64,000 nucleotides of DNA from Onstottus_B arcticum (lineage in GTDB: Bacteria; Acidobacteriota; Blastocatellia; UBA7656): contig JBBPIE010000007.1 in the NCBI GenBank assembly GCA_038040485.1, forward strand, positions 198,593 to 262,592, read 5' to 3'. The stretch's first letter is position 1, and each line of letters begins with the position of its first letter. The notes under the pieces are model-generated. The model did not search any database. It was not told where the DNA came from and saw only the letters and a list, made by a program, of their open reading frames with translations. Of the stretch, positions 16,719-25,314 are shown piece by piece. The position numbers and the translations under genes were made by a program.

Positions 16719-17462
16719 CTAATCGATAGGACGGTGCGGGCCGTCGCTTCGACCGAGCGTCTTTGGCTGGCCCGGGTCATCTTCACTTGCCGGTTCAGCT
16801 TGCGTTGAAGGCTTAGCCTGAGAGGCTATCGGAGAGGGATCGGGTGTGCGCTCAGCACCACCCTGCTTGTAGCGCGCGAGCATATCGTCAACCCGCGCAC
16901 GAGCACGGTCGGCTTCCAACTCGCGATCCGCTTCGGCTACGCGAGCGTCAACCGAAGAGTAGCCCGGGCTCTTGATTCGGCTGCGCATCTCGTCGATCGT
17001 CGCCGAAGGGTCGGTGCTGCTGAACGGCGATTGAATTCCCGCAAGGTTCTCACGCATCGCCGTCACGTGAGTTTCGTTTGCAAGCTCCTCGCCCGCGCGG
17101 CGATTCTCTTCCCTCAACGCGCGAGCTCGCTCGGCTGAACTATTAGCCTCAGCGAGGTGCTGTCTGATCAAGTCCCGTTGCGCTCCAAGCGCGACAAGCT
17201 GGCGGCCGGCGTTTTCCGCCGCTGCAGGCTCGCCGCGCTCTCGCATCATTCGCTCTCGCTCGGTCACGCCGACCATCTTAAGTTGAATCTCGGCAAGCTC
17301 TTTTTCGAGAATCTTGGCCGAGGCGCGCGTTTGCACTTCCAACTCGTTGAGCCTCGCGATCTCACCGCGGGTGATGTCGCGGACTTCCCGGTCCGGGCTG
17401 GTGCCTCGCTCGATCAAGTCGTCGAGATAAGAATTGATCAGCCTTTTGGTTCGCTGCCACAT
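16719..17462 (-). CDS. PspA/IM30-like coiled-coil protein
   Basis: A 247-residue hydrophilic protein dominated by long helices (residues 30-120). The start, RTKRLINSYLDDLIERGTSP and DREVRDITRGEIARLNELEV, resembles the amphipathic helix and first hairpin of PspA/IM30 proteins, which form ESCRT-III-like coats that stabilise the inner membrane. Spacing and charged heptads fit a helical hairpin. The tail from about residue 205 is Pro/Ser/Gln-rich and unstructured, which is unusual for PspA. No Psp regulator genes are next to it. The family assignment is structural and of medium certainty. Confidence 0.6.
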   Translation of the reverse strand: MWQRTKRLINSYLDDLIERGTSPDREVRDITRGEIARLNELEVQTRASAKILEKELAEIQLKMVGVTERERMMRERGEPAAAENAGRQLVALGAQRDLIRQHLAEANSSAERARALREENRRAGEELANETHVTAMRENLAGIQSPFSSTDPSATIDEMRSRIKSPGYSSVDARVAEADRELEADRARARVDDMLARYKQGGAERTPDPSPIASQAKPSTQAEPASEDDPGQPKTLGRSDGPHRPID

Positions 17463-17532
17463 CGTTTGATCGCGATCCTTTCAAACAGTTGAGCAATCCC
17501 TGCAAGCGGACGAGACGACCGCGCTCCCAGGA

Positions 17533-18270
17533 TTAGTCGAACGCAGGTGGTTTGGTTGGGTCCTGCTCGACCGGAGGTTTGGTGGAGTCTTGCTGAATCG
17601 GACGTGGTGCAGCATTTGGTTGACCGATCACCGGCAGTGTTATCGGCTTCACGAACTTCACTCGAAAGATCGCTCCGGGGTTCACCTGAACTTCCCCGCC
17701 CTTGGTCATAAACAGACCCGCGAGCAATCCGCCTCCCAACGCAGCCGCGCCTGCCGCGCCGCCGCCACCCGAAAGAAGGATCACACCGGCGCCCGCTCCG
17801 CCAATCCCGCCTCCGCGGATCACGTTGTCAGCAGTCTCACTACCTTTGCGCCCGCCGCTGACCTTGCCTTCTTCGTTAGCCTTCAGCTTTTCATTCTTGT
17901 CCCAATCATCGATTGCGGTGATGACGACCGCGACCGGCTCTTCGCCCCACGGCATCGCAATGCGCTCAATCGCGATCGACATGGTCGCCGCTTTTTGTCC
18001 GCGTTTCGCCGGCGCCACCTGCGTCACTCGCCCGTGGAACTCGGTCCCGCGCGGAATAACCAGTTGACTGTCTACGTAGATTGGTTCATCAAGAACGACC
18101 GATACCTGGTCGCCTACCTCGCTGAGCTTCGAGCTTAGGCGGGTCTGGAGCACCACCTTCGCTTTTGTTTCAGGTTCGACTGTTGCTTCGCGCGCCGCCT
18201 GCCCATACCCGAACACGGGCAGGAGCGCAAGCAGAGCGCAAAGGGAAATCATGCGTTTAAACTTTGACAC
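17533..18270 (-). CDS. Secreted glycine-rich protein of unknown function
   Basis: A 245-residue protein with a clear Sec signal peptide (about 1-23, LCALLALLPVFGYGQA). A beta-rich part follows: VVLQTRLSSKLSEVGDQVSV and IPRGTEFHGRVTQVAPAKRG, which resembles conserved envelope domains that set ranges of acceptable values in Acidobacteriota proteins. A glycine-rich stretch at about 150-190 (GGGIGGAGAGVILLSGGGGA) could insert in a membrane as a glycine zipper. The C-terminus is Pro/Gln/Thr-rich with a repeated DSTKPP/DPTKPP. Probably periplasmic or outer-membrane-associated. I do not recognise a named family. Confidence 0.65.
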   Translation of the reverse strand: MSKFKRMISLCALLALLPVFGYGQAAREATVEPETKAKVVLQTRLSSKLSEVGDQVSVVLDEPIYVDSQLVIPRGTEFHGRVTQVAPAKRGQKAATMSIAIERIAMPWGEEPVAVVITAIDDWDKNEKLKANEEGKVSGGRKGSETADNVIRGGGIGGAGAGVILLSGGGGAAGAAALGGGLLAGLFMTKGGEVQVNPGAIFRVKFVKPITLPVIGQPNAAPRPIQQDSTKPPVEQDPTKPPAFD

Positions 18271-18387
18271 TTTCGGTACCTCCCGGGCTGGAGCTGGTGG
18301 TCGTCAGTCCTGATGTTAGTTGAGCCCTCCGGGCGCGGTCAAGAAAAACCCAGTCTTGCAGCTTTGAGGGAGTGTGCTAATTCCAAT

Positions 18388-18481
18388 TCTCTGCGTGGTC
18401 TCAGCGTCTCGGCGGCTCTGCGGTTAGGAGGTTTCGAGGCTCACTAACCGCCGAGACGCGGACTCCAGAGCTTACGCAAAG
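18388..18481. repeat. Palindromic repeat family A, copy 3
   Basis: Left arm 18388-18427 (TTCTCTGCGTGGTCTCAGCG to GGCTCTGCGGTTAG) and right arm 18443-18481 (CTAACCGCCGAGACGCGGAC to TTACGCAAAG) pair with mismatches near the base. It ends 15 bases before the glmM stop codon. Confidence 0.88.
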
Positions 18482-18496
18482 CGATTCGCTTGACGT

Positions 18497-19885
18497 TCAC
18501 TGACTCTCACCGATCGCTTTGGAGATGACTGCCGCAAGCCGATGGGCCTGCTCTGCTATCGTCGCCTGGTCTTCACCCTCTATCATCACGCGCGCAAGGT
18601 TCTCGGTGCCAGAGTAGCGAACCAACAATCGGCCTCGGCCGTCCAACTCGTTTTTCACTCGTTCCATCTCATCGTTTACTTCCGCGAGCGTTTCAAGCTC
18701 CGGTTTGCTTCTGACTCGCACGTTAACCAACACCTGCGGATAACGAGTCATCTGCCTGGCGAGTTGGCCGAGCGTTCTTCCCGAGTCCTTCACCGCGCGA
18801 AGCAGCTCGATCGCGGTGATCAGACCGTCCCCCGCAAGCGAGATCCGCGGGAAGATGATGTGCCCGGACTGTTCGCCTCCAAGACTTGCCCCGCGCGCAA
18901 GCAACTCTTCAAGCACAAACCGGTCGCCAACCTGCGCCCGAACCAGCTCGATTCCCCGGTCGCGCAACGCGATCTCGAGCCCGACGTTGCTCATAACTGT
19001 TGCTACTATCGCGTCCCCCGCAAGCCATCCTTGCGCGCGGAACAGGTCGGCAAGGATCAGCAGCGAAACATCGCCGTCTACGATCTGACCAGTTGCATCT
19101 ACAAACAGCGCGCGGTCCGCGTCCCCATCGAATGCGATGCCAAGATCGAGCTTGCGGCTGACGACCTCGGCTTGAAGTCCTTCCAGGTGCAACGATCCGC
19201 AGCCTTCATTTATGTTCCGGCCGTCAGGCTCGGCGGAGAAAACTCGAAGCTGCGCGCCAAGCTTACTCAGTACCGCCGGCGCTATCTGAAACGCAGCGCC
19301 ATTGGCGCAATCGATCGCGATCTTCATTCCCTCGAGACTCAAGCCGCGCCCAACGTCGTTCACCAGATAGTCAACGTACCGCTCGCGATACTCGGCTTCT
19401 CTTCCCCCTTCACCGTTCGCGTTGGTATCTGCTCGATCCCAAGCCGGAGCCTCATCGCTTTCCTTCAATCGCAAGTCCGCTTCGATTCGCCGCTCCATCG
19501 CATCCGCAAGCTTCTTGCCCGACGGCGAGAAGACCTTGATGCCGTTGTCGCGGTAAGGATTGTGCGAAGCCGAGATCACCACGCCCGCATCGAACGGCGT
19601 GGTTCGAGTGATGTAAGCGATCCCCGGCGTGGTAATGACGCCTGCCGACTCGACGGTAGCTCCAGCGGCAATCGCCCCGCGCGTCAATGCTCGCTCAATC
19701 ATCGGGCCCGACTCGCGGGTGTCGCGCCCAACGACGATTTGCGGCGCGCGGCCGAGGCCCTCGGCAAGATTTGAAACCAACGAATGTCCAAACCTGACTA
19801 CAGTCGCTTCATCGAGGGGGAACTCGCCGGCTACGCCTCTGATCCCGTCCGTGCCGAACAATTTTTGTGTCTCGCCTTGCGGCAT
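18497..19885 (-). CDS. glmM: Phosphoglucosamine mutase GlmM
   Basis: A 462-residue enzyme interconverting glucosamine-6-phosphate and glucosamine-1-phosphate for UDP-GlcNAc and peptidoglycan synthesis. It has the opening LFGTDGIRGVAG, the phosphoserine loop VVISASHNPY with Ser107 as the phosphorylated residue, the metal loop FDGDADRALF, the sugar loop GGEQSGHI and the C-terminal phosphate loop VRYSGTENLARVM. Length is typical. It is the last gene of the cdaA-cdaR-glmM operon, an arrangement shared with Firmicutes, where CdaA and GlmM proteins interact and GlmM restrains c-di-AMP synthesis. Confidence 0.96.
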   Translation of the reverse strand: MPQGETQKLFGTDGIRGVAGEFPLDEATVVRFGHSLVSNLAEGLGRAPQIVVGRDTRESGPMIERALTRGAIAAGATVESAGVITTPGIAYITRTTPFDAGVVISASHNPYRDNGIKVFSPSGKKLADAMERRIEADLRLKESDEAPAWDRADTNANGEGGREAEYRERYVDYLVNDVGRGLSLEGMKIAIDCANGAAFQIAPAVLSKLGAQLRVFSAEPDGRNINEGCGSLHLEGLQAEVVSRKLDLGIAFDGDADRALFVDATGQIVDGDVSLLILADLFRAQGWLAGDAIVATVMSNVGLEIALRDRGIELVRAQVGDRFVLEELLARGASLGGEQSGHIIFPRISLAGDGLITAIELLRAVKDSGRTLGQLARQMTRYPQVLVNVRVRSKPELETLAEVNDEMERVKNELDGRGRLLVRYSGTENLARVMIEGEDQATIAEQAHRLAAVISKAIGESQ

Positions 19886-19990
19886 CTCCGAATTACTCCT
19901 TGCAAAAAGAATCCAGTTTGGAGGGTTTGACTATTGGCTTCGAGGAAAGCGGGAAGATCAAGCTTTCTGTTGTGCCCTTTTTCTAAGGTC

Positions 19991-20085
19991 TTCTCTGCGT
20001 AACCTTTGCGTCTCTGCGACTCTGCGGTTAGTTAGCGTCGAAACATTACTACTCTCGAGACGCCAAGCCGCAGAGACCTCTACGC
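19991..20085. repeat. Palindromic repeat family A, copy 4 (degenerate right arm)
   Basis: Left arm 19991-20034 (TTCTCTGCGTAACCTTTGCG to ACTCTGCGGTTAGTTAG) is well kept. The right arm 20053-20085 (CTCGAGACGCCAAGCCGCAG to CTCTACGCC) has lost its inner part. It lies inside the operon, between cdaR and glmM, one base from the cdaR stop. Confidence 0.8.
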
Positions 20086-20086
20086 C

Positions 20087-21046
20087 TCACCTGATTCGCA
20101 CCGTAGCAGGCTCGACGGAGCGCACCGTAACCAGCTCCGAATAGCTGGGCGCCAGCGTGACCTTAGGAGTGAACTGCCCGGGCTTCGAGGACTGCTGATT
20201 GTGTTCGACTGCGACGCTGACATCCGCGACCGTCATCGCATCGACCGCCGAGGCCGCGCCGAACAACGTCACCTTAACAAAGCGCGGAACCGTCTCGACG
20301 CGCGCCGGCGCTCCGAACAAGACTACAGGCACCCGATCCAGAACGCGCTCCTTGCGCACTTCTCCGATGATGACGCTCAGCAAGACGTCGTTCCGGCCCT
20401 CGTCGATTATGTTGAGGTTGAGCGCGCCCTTGTAGATGGCAACGGGATCGGTGAACGATTGGGTCCTGCGAGCCAGGCTGACGGTCTCGGTGGACAACTC
20501 AGCAACGTCGCGCATCTGGCTTTCCGCGCCGCTCACCCGAACGTTTTGGGGCATGATCTGCCAGCGAATCAACTCGAACCCATCAGGCGGCTGGCCGTCG
20601 AATCGTGGCTTGATCGGCACTTCTTTCTCGATCACTCGCTCGACTGTAACACCGATGGTGCGCGGCTCGACGTCGCGCGCTTTCACACTTGCGGGGAGGC
20701 GGCCTGCGTCGAGCCTCAATCGAATCACTCGCACTCCGGGTTCAACGTCGGTCATATCCGCGACTACGGTCACCTCGCTTGAGCGCAACGCATCGATGGC
20801 GTCGCGCGGGCCTTCGACAAACACTTGCGTGGTAAGCGCGTCAGCCTTGGACACCGTGAGGCTCGGCGAGTCCGGCAGGTTGCGAAACTCGATCGGCACG
20901 TCTCGCAGAGTTATGCGGCTGACCGGCCTGGAAGCTATCGAAAGCCAGAGCACGGCCGTGATGAGCAACGCCAGGATCTTTAAGCCTTGGTTCTCGAGAA
21001 CGTAATCCCTCGCGTACTCTTTTACGGCATCCAGGTATTTCTTCAT
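20087..21046 (-). CDS. cdaR: YbbR-domain protein CdaR, regulator of c-di-AMP synthesis
   Basis: A 319-residue protein with one N-terminal membrane helix (about 22-40, LKILALLITAVLWLSIA). Extracytoplasmic YbbR repeats follow: VPIEFRNLPDSPSLTVSKAD, PRDAIDALRSSEVTVVADMT, a second RVSGAESQMRDVAELSTETV, and a third region ending KVTLAPSYSELVTV. CdaR binds and modulates the cyclase CdaA. The gene starts 12 bases after the cdaA stop, so the two are translated as an operon. Length is near that of short YbbR proteins with three or four repeats. Confidence 0.92.
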   Translation of the reverse strand: MKKYLDAVKEYARDYVLENQGLKILALLITAVLWLSIASRPVSRITLRDVPIEFRNLPDSPSLTVSKADALTTQVFVEGPRDAIDALRSSEVTVVADMTDVEPGVRVIRLRLDAGRLPASVKARDVEPRTIGVTVERVIEKEVPIKPRFDGQPPDGFELIRWQIMPQNVRVSGAESQMRDVAELSTETVSLARRTQSFTDPVAIYKGALNLNIIDEGRNDVLLSVIIGEVRKERVLDRVPVVLFGAPARVETVPRFVKVTLFGAASAVDAMTVADVSVAVEHNQQSSKPGQFTPKVTLAPSYSELVTVRSVEPATVRIR

Positions 21047-21058
21047 CTGTCCGGGCTC

Positions 21059-21940
21059 TTACTTGATAAACGTTTCGGTGACTTGCTCAGCCGAAGCATC
21101 GGGTCGCGCGGCGCGTGTTCGCCGCACACGTCGCGCCGGCCGAACTAGGTCCGCCAGCAACCCGGCGGGCTCGAGCGCTTCCTGCAAAAGCTCGCGCAAC
21201 GTCGTGCTGTTCAGATAGCGCGTGATCTCGCCGTTCTGCACAAACGAAATGACGCCGGTCTCTTCGCTAACGACCGTAGCGACCGCGTCGGTGTCTTCGG
21301 TTATCCCGATGGCCGCTCGGTGGCGCGTGCCAAGCTCCTTCGACAGCCGCGGCTTCAAGGTCAGCGGCAGAAAACAACCGGCGGCCTCCAAACGATTGTG
21401 ACGTATGATCACCGCTCCGTCGTGCAGCGGAGTGTGCGGATCGAAGATTGAAACAACCAAATCGTAAGAGAGCGCGGCGCCGAGCGTCACTCCGGTGTCG
21501 ATGTAGTTTTGAAGACCGACGTTGCGTTCGATGACGATCAGCGCGCCGATCTTGCGCGACGAAAGAGTCATCGCGGCAAGCACGATTTCGTCGATCATCG
21601 CCGGGCCTAGCTTGGCGCGCCCAAACCGGAGCGGGCTTCTAAGGTTTGAACCGACTCGCATCAGGGCTGAACGGATTTCAGGAGCAAAGATGACCAGTAT
21701 CGCGAACCCGAAGTACAGCAGCGTGTTTCGCATGACGAACTGAAGCGTCTCGAGCCCGAGAATCACCGACAACTGGTAAAGCAACCCGACTCCGAGCAAC
21801 CCCGCCGCCATTTGAACTGCGCGCGTGCCCCGCACAAGCTTGAGCAAGCCATAGATGATCGCCCACACGATCAGAAAGTCGACCAGGTCGGTCAATCTTA
21901 GTTGCTCTAGAAACTTTAAAAGCTCTTCGGAACGGCTCAT
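21059..21940 (-). CDS. cdaA: Diadenylate cyclase CdaA
   Basis: A 293-residue membrane enzyme making c-di-AMP from two ATP. Three membrane segments occupy residues 18-85. The DAC domain follows, with the DGA motif at 174-176 (LHDGAVIIRHNRL) and RHR at 206-208 (GTRHRAAIGITE), both essential for catalysis in the family, plus the strand IGALIVIERN. The C-terminus adds a basic tail (LVRPARRVRRTRAARP). It heads the operon with cdaR and glmM, linking c-di-AMP to cell-wall precursor supply and osmotic control. Confidence 0.96.
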   Translation of the reverse strand: MSRSEELLKFLEQLRLTDLVDFLIVWAIIYGLLKLVRGTRAVQMAAGLLGVGLLYQLSVILGLETLQFVMRNTLLYFGFAILVIFAPEIRSALMRVGSNLRSPLRFGRAKLGPAMIDEIVLAAMTLSSRKIGALIVIERNVGLQNYIDTGVTLGAALSYDLVVSIFDPHTPLHDGAVIIRHNRLEAAGCFLPLTLKPRLSKELGTRHRAAIGITEDTDAVATVVSEETGVISFVQNGEITRYLNSTTLRELLQEALEPAGLLADLVRPARRVRRTRAARPDASAEQVTETFIK

Positions 21941-22528
21941 CTCGATCTCACAACTATCAAGTTCGTCATCGCCGTAGCATAGACTTTTTAGTCTGTGGTC
22001 CGCCGCAACGTCTGCGCGAGCGCTTCAGAGTCACCAAGCCCTGGCTCCCGGTCCGTGCGAAGCAGCCGGTGAAATCAACGGCCTGCTGACTATCTGGCAA
22101 ACAATTCAAACAGTTAGTGCAACGCGGCACATCACGGGGAATCTCTACGGCGGCTCTGTCTCAGCGTTCGCGCCTTGAAGAGGGCTACGAGTGCGCGACG
22201 CTTCTTGCGATCTGTTACAACCTGTTAAGCCGGGCCTGCAATCCACTGAGCGGTTGGTCTGAGCCGTAGCCGGCTACTCAACCCAACGGGTCCCTCGCCA
22301 GATCGTGTACGTATGTTAGCTACGGATGAAGAATGAAGCAAGGATTTGTTCTTGCTTGTTCGAGAGCTGCCTGCTAACACCGGGGGTCTTGATACTGTCT
22401 TTCGGACCGCTCCTTCATGTTAGACCGAAATCTCGCAAGCTATTTGTCAATGACCATGTCTTCATAGTGGACACCGTGCTATTCTCGGCCCTAATACGGG
22501 CTATGTTGAAAGTGAAGAGGAGAAAAGC
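21941..22528. other. Intergenic region of 588 bases, mostly without recognised content
   Basis: This holds the 5' side of the cdaA operon and the leader of the next plus-strand gene. The only structure I see is the short perfect palindrome AGACTTTTTAGTCT at 21981-21994. No tRNA, small RNA signature or supported reading frame was found between 22000 and 22500. Confidence 0.5.
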
Positions 22529-23215
22529 GTGGCTATGAACGAGAATCTTCCTATGTCGCACATCACTAAGTCTATTGGTGCTGTTTTGCTTGCACTGACC
22601 ATGCTTTCGACGCCGGTCACTTTCTCATCCCCAATACCGCCCACGGAAACACTTTTTTGTGCTTGCTGTGTTGACCGAGGAGCGTGGAGTTTGGAAACGC
22701 ACAAGATTGAGGATCACGAGATGAAAGAACTCAACAGACTCACACTCAACGGAGTGGCGGATTTCTATCAGACCGATGCGGAGAATGATATATCTGGCGT
22801 GGATGCCCCTCCCGGATTTGAATACGGTTATTTTGTCATTTCAATCGTGCGCGAATCTCGGGAATGGAAATTCTTTTTCAAAACGGTGAAAGGTGAAAAG
22901 GGCGCTTTGATTCTGACAATCCCCGGAATCGCCACGTTCTTCAATGCGGACATTGAGCAAGGACCAAGGCCGGAACGCGCGACAACGGCGGGGCTGTACA
23001 AAGAGATTCGCCTCGAAGGGGCAGTTCGCGGCACGGGGATATTCGCAAAGGGAATGGCCCCGAAAACCAAATACCGGCTTGTGCTGCAAGGAGGAGGGAA
23101 TTGGTGTTTGAATGCGGAGGACTTCTATCGTTGGAACCTGCGAGTCTCCGGTCCAAAGGCTGGATATTCCATCTACGGGTACTTTGCAAAGCCTTCAGCG
23201 GCAATTGATCGTTAG
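22529..23215 (+). CDS. Secreted hypothetical protein, 228 residues
   Basis: Not recognised. A signal peptide is predicted at about residues 12-34 (SIGAVLLALTMLSTPVTFSS). The mature part opens with LFCACCVDRGAW, which has three cysteines close together, and ends with GGNWCLNAEDFYRWNLRVSG. The middle is beta-rich with alternating charged and aromatic residues (FEYGYFVISIVRESREWKFF). The GTG at 22529 is chosen because AGGAGA lies at a good distance (6 bases), whereas the ATG at 22535 would be too far. Its composition is AT-richer than the flanking operons, hinting at an accessory gene. Confidence 0.65.
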   Translation: MAMNENLPMSHITKSIGAVLLALTMLSTPVTFSSPIPPTETLFCACCVDRGAWSLETHKIEDHEMKELNRLTLNGVADFYQTDAENDISGVDAPPGFEYGYFVISIVRESREWKFFFKTVKGEKGALILTIPGIATFFNADIEQGPRPERATTAGLYKEIRLEGAVRGTGIFAKGMAPKTKYRLVLQGGGNWCLNAEDFYRWNLRVSGPKAGYSIYGYFAKPSAAIDR

Positions 23216-23287
23216 CAATTCTGTTGTGTCGCGATGCCCTAAGATCGGGCTGACAGCCTAAAGATTCTCGGGGACAATCTGAGGTTG

Positions 23288-24622
23288 CTACTGGTGATTG
23301 CGTGCGCGCTTGATGTTGATCGCTGCCTCGACGATTGCGTCGGCGGCCGAGCGTTTTGAAAGCAGCGGGAGTTCGATTGACTCATCCGCTGAAACCAGCG
23401 TCACCCGGTTTGTGTCTACCTCGAAGCCCGCGTCAGAGCTCGACACGTCGTTTGCCACTATCAAGTCCGCATTCTTCTCGAGAAGCTTCTTTCTGGCGTT
23501 AGCCGCAACGTTCTCGGTCTCTGCTGCAAAACCCACGACAACTCGTGAGTCCTTTCTTAGCCCGGCCGCTGCAAGAATGTCATCAGTCTGCTCGAGCTCC
23601 AGAACCATGCCGCCGTTGTTGCTCTTCTTGATCTTTTGGGAGGCAACGTGAGCCGGGCGGTAGTCAGAGACGGCGGCTGACATAATCACCATCGTGGCTG
23701 CATCCAGGTTGTCCATCACTGCGTTGAACATCTCGGAGGCGGAGCGCACCGGGATGACTCGCGCACCCTCGGGAGGCGCAATCGCGACCGGACCCGTTAC
23801 CAGCGTGACTTCCGCGCCACGCGCTAGAGCGGCTTCAGCGAGCGCGTAGCCCATCTTGCCCGACGAGCGATTGGTGATGCCTCGAACGGGATCGATCGCT
23901 TCGTAAGTCGGACCGGCTGTGATCAAAACTCGCTCGCCACTCATCGAAGTGCCGTTCGTTTGGCGCCCGTTCATCGAAGAGCCGTTCGTTTGGTCACCAC
24001 TCTTCGGAGTGCTCTTCGCTTGATCGCCGCTCATCGAAGTGCCACTGGCTGGGTCGGAGCCACGAGCCGAGCGTTCAGCGCGCTCGGTGAGAATAGCCCA
24101 CGCTCGCTCGACTATCGCATCAGGCTCCGCAAGCCGGCCTGCACCTACCGTCTTACACGCAAGATAGCCTTCCTCCGGATCGACAAACTCGACGCCGCGC
24201 TCGCGCAGCTTGCGAACGTTCTCGCGAGTCGCCGGATGAGCCCACATCTCGACGTTCATCGCGGGCGCTACAAGAACCGGCGCTGTGGTCGAGATGTACA
24301 GTGTCGATAAGAAATCGTCGGCGATGCCGTTAGCAAACTTCGCAAGCGTGTTAGCCGTTGCCGGCGCGACTAGCAGCAAATCTATTTCCTGAGCGATTTG
24401 GATGTGCTTGATCTCGGGATCATCGGTCGGAGCAAACATTTCGGTGATCACCGGGAGTCCGGAGATCGATTGAAAAGTCAGCGGTCCCACGAACTCGGTT
24501 GCGTGGCGAGTCATCACCACGCGCACGGTAGCGCCGCGCTTCTGAAGCCCGCGCAGAACCTCGACGGCTTTGTAGGCGGCTATGCAGCCAGTTACTCCAA
24601 GTCCAACAATCATCTTCTTCAC
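23288..24622 (-). CDS. coaBC: Bifunctional CoaBC (phosphopantothenoylcysteine synthetase/decarboxylase)
   Basis: A 444-residue cytoplasmic enzyme of CoA synthesis. The N-terminal CoaC decarboxylase is a flavoprotein: VTGCIAAYKAVEVLRGL, His73 in KHIQIA, PAMNVEMW, and Cys156 in ACKTVGAGRLAEP. The C-terminal CoaB ligase begins at about 231 with VLITAGPTYEAIDPVRGITN and has NRSSGKMGYALAEAA. Between them (about 184-230) lies an unusual hydrophilic linker made of roughly four 10-residue repeats. It ends the minus-strand run from the ABC exporter through yicC, gmk and rpoZ. Confidence 0.95.
   Translation of the reverse strand: MKKMIVGLGVTGCIAAYKAVEVLRGLQKRGATVRVVMTRHATEFVGPLTFQSISGLPVITEMFAPTDDPEIKHIQIAQEIDLLLVAPATANTLAKFANGIADDFLSTLYISTTAPVLVAPAMNVEMWAHPATRENVRKLRERGVEFVDPEEGYLACKTVGAGRLAEPDAIVERAWAILTERAERSARGSDPASGTSMSGDQAKSTPKSGDQTNGSSMNGRQTNGTSMSGERVLITAGPTYEAIDPVRGITNRSSGKMGYALAEAALARGAEVTLVTGPVAIAPPEGARVIPVRSASEMFNAVMDNLDAATMVIMSAAVSDYRPAHVASQKIKKSNNGGMVLELEQTDDILAAAGLRKDSRVVVGFAAETENVAANARKKLLEKNADLIVANDVSSSDAGFEVDTNRVTLVSADESIELPLLSKRSAADAIVEAAINIKRARNHQ
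23933..24043 (-). repeat. In-frame 30-base tandem repeat in the CoaC-CoaB linker
   Basis: Between the two coaBC domains about 3.7 units of 30 bases encode decapeptides: GTSMSGDQAK, STPKSGDQTN, GSSMNGRQTN, GTSMSGE. Units differ at several bases, so the array is not brand new. The repeat lengthens the interdomain linker without breaking the frame. Confidence 0.85.
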
Positions 24623-24720
24623 TCTACCCGAACCCGCCAGTAGTCAGTCACCTCTTACTGACTCTCCAGTTTGGACATTTTGGCCGGCGCCTGCACCTGC
24701 CCGTACCGTTTGCCGGAAGC

Positions 24721-24992
24721 CCAATCCCAACGGGATTGCGTCTTACAGCCCAAGGTTGCCGTACTCGGCTACCTTGGGACGCCGCATTTCGACAGCTCCC
24801 AACCCCAACGGGGTTGCGCCACTCGCGGCCGGGCTGATGAACAACGAAACGTGGCGGCCGCGAGGTAACTGATACCGGAGGCCGCAACCCCTTCGGGGTT
24901 GTGACCGACTCGGCCTCGCCGCACCACCGTCACCCAGGGTAGCCGAGTACGGCAACCCTGGGCTGTAAGCCCCAACCCCCTCGGGGTTGCTC
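24721..24992. repeat. Nested palindromic repeat block
   Basis: Several short palindromes of the form CAACCCCnnCGGGGTTG occur at about 24723, 24800, 24886 and 24973. Two larger inverted units, CCCAAGGTTGCCGTACTCGG (from 24749) and AGCCGAGTACGGCAACCCTG (to 24962), face each other across the block. The whole region can fold on itself. It fills the gap between coaBC and rpoZ with a style of repeat that codes for proteins in all frames only by accident. Confidence 0.85.
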
Positions 24993-25011
24993 GCCGACCG
25001 TGCGCACGAAG

Positions 25012-25113
25012 TCCGCGACATGAACTCCGCGACATCTCTCCGCGACATGAACTCGGACATTTCTCCGCGACATGAACTCCGCGAGATCAACTCCGCGACA
25101 TTAGCTCCGCGAC
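25012..25113. repeat. 14-base tandem repeat running into the rpoZ 3' end
   Basis: About eight imperfect units of TCCGCGACATGAAC follow each other (25012-25113). The last unit and a half cover the rpoZ stop codon and the last residues (PSRS). The array probably expanded by slippage from the end of the gene. Confidence 0.85.
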
Positions 25114-25310
25114 GGCTTCACGACCAACTGATACTGCACCAATCCGCGCTGCACTTCTTCAAGCGCGACTCGCGTGTTCTTTTTCTCGAAGCTGTTCACC
25201 CGAGGCTTCGCGCCCTTTTGCAATTGCTTAGCTCGTTTCGCCGCCAGCAGAACCAGCCGGTACTTGCTGTCTATCTCGGTGGTCCAATCTTCGGTATCGA
25301 TTTCAGCCAT
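25101..25310 (-). CDS. rpoZ: RNA polymerase omega subunit
   Basis: A 69-residue protein from the ATG at 25310. It has the omega features: the helical KYRLVLLAAKRAKQLQKG, then VNSFEKKNTRVALEEVQRGL, matching the R-x-x-L-V-x-x-A-x-K-R-A-x-Q-L core that clamps the beta' C-terminus. It assists polymerase assembly and, in many bacteria, ppGpp binding. GGAGGTGAT upstream makes the ATG at 25310 a better start than the in-frame GTG at 25322, which lies in the ribosome-binding site. It follows gmk with a 4-base gap, a conserved order (yicC-gmk-rpoZ-coaBC). Confidence 0.9.
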   Translation of the reverse strand: MAEIDTEDWTTEIDSKYRLVLLAAKRAKQLQKGAKPRVNSFEKKNTRVALEEVQRGLVQYQLVVKPSRS

Positions 25311-25314
25311 GAGC

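Noticed and set aside
22000..22500. Possible gene remnant or small RNA in the gap before 22529
   Set aside because: Short open stretches were translated but matched nothing I know, and no promoter-terminator pair was seen.
24582..25090. Several overlapping frames over 80 residues between coaBC and rpoZ
   Set aside because: All come from the nested palindromes and the tandem repeat; no ribosome-binding site or family match.
25012..25113. Possible CRISPR array
   Set aside because: The units are about 14 bases with no spacers between them and no cas genes nearby; it is a simple tandem repeat.
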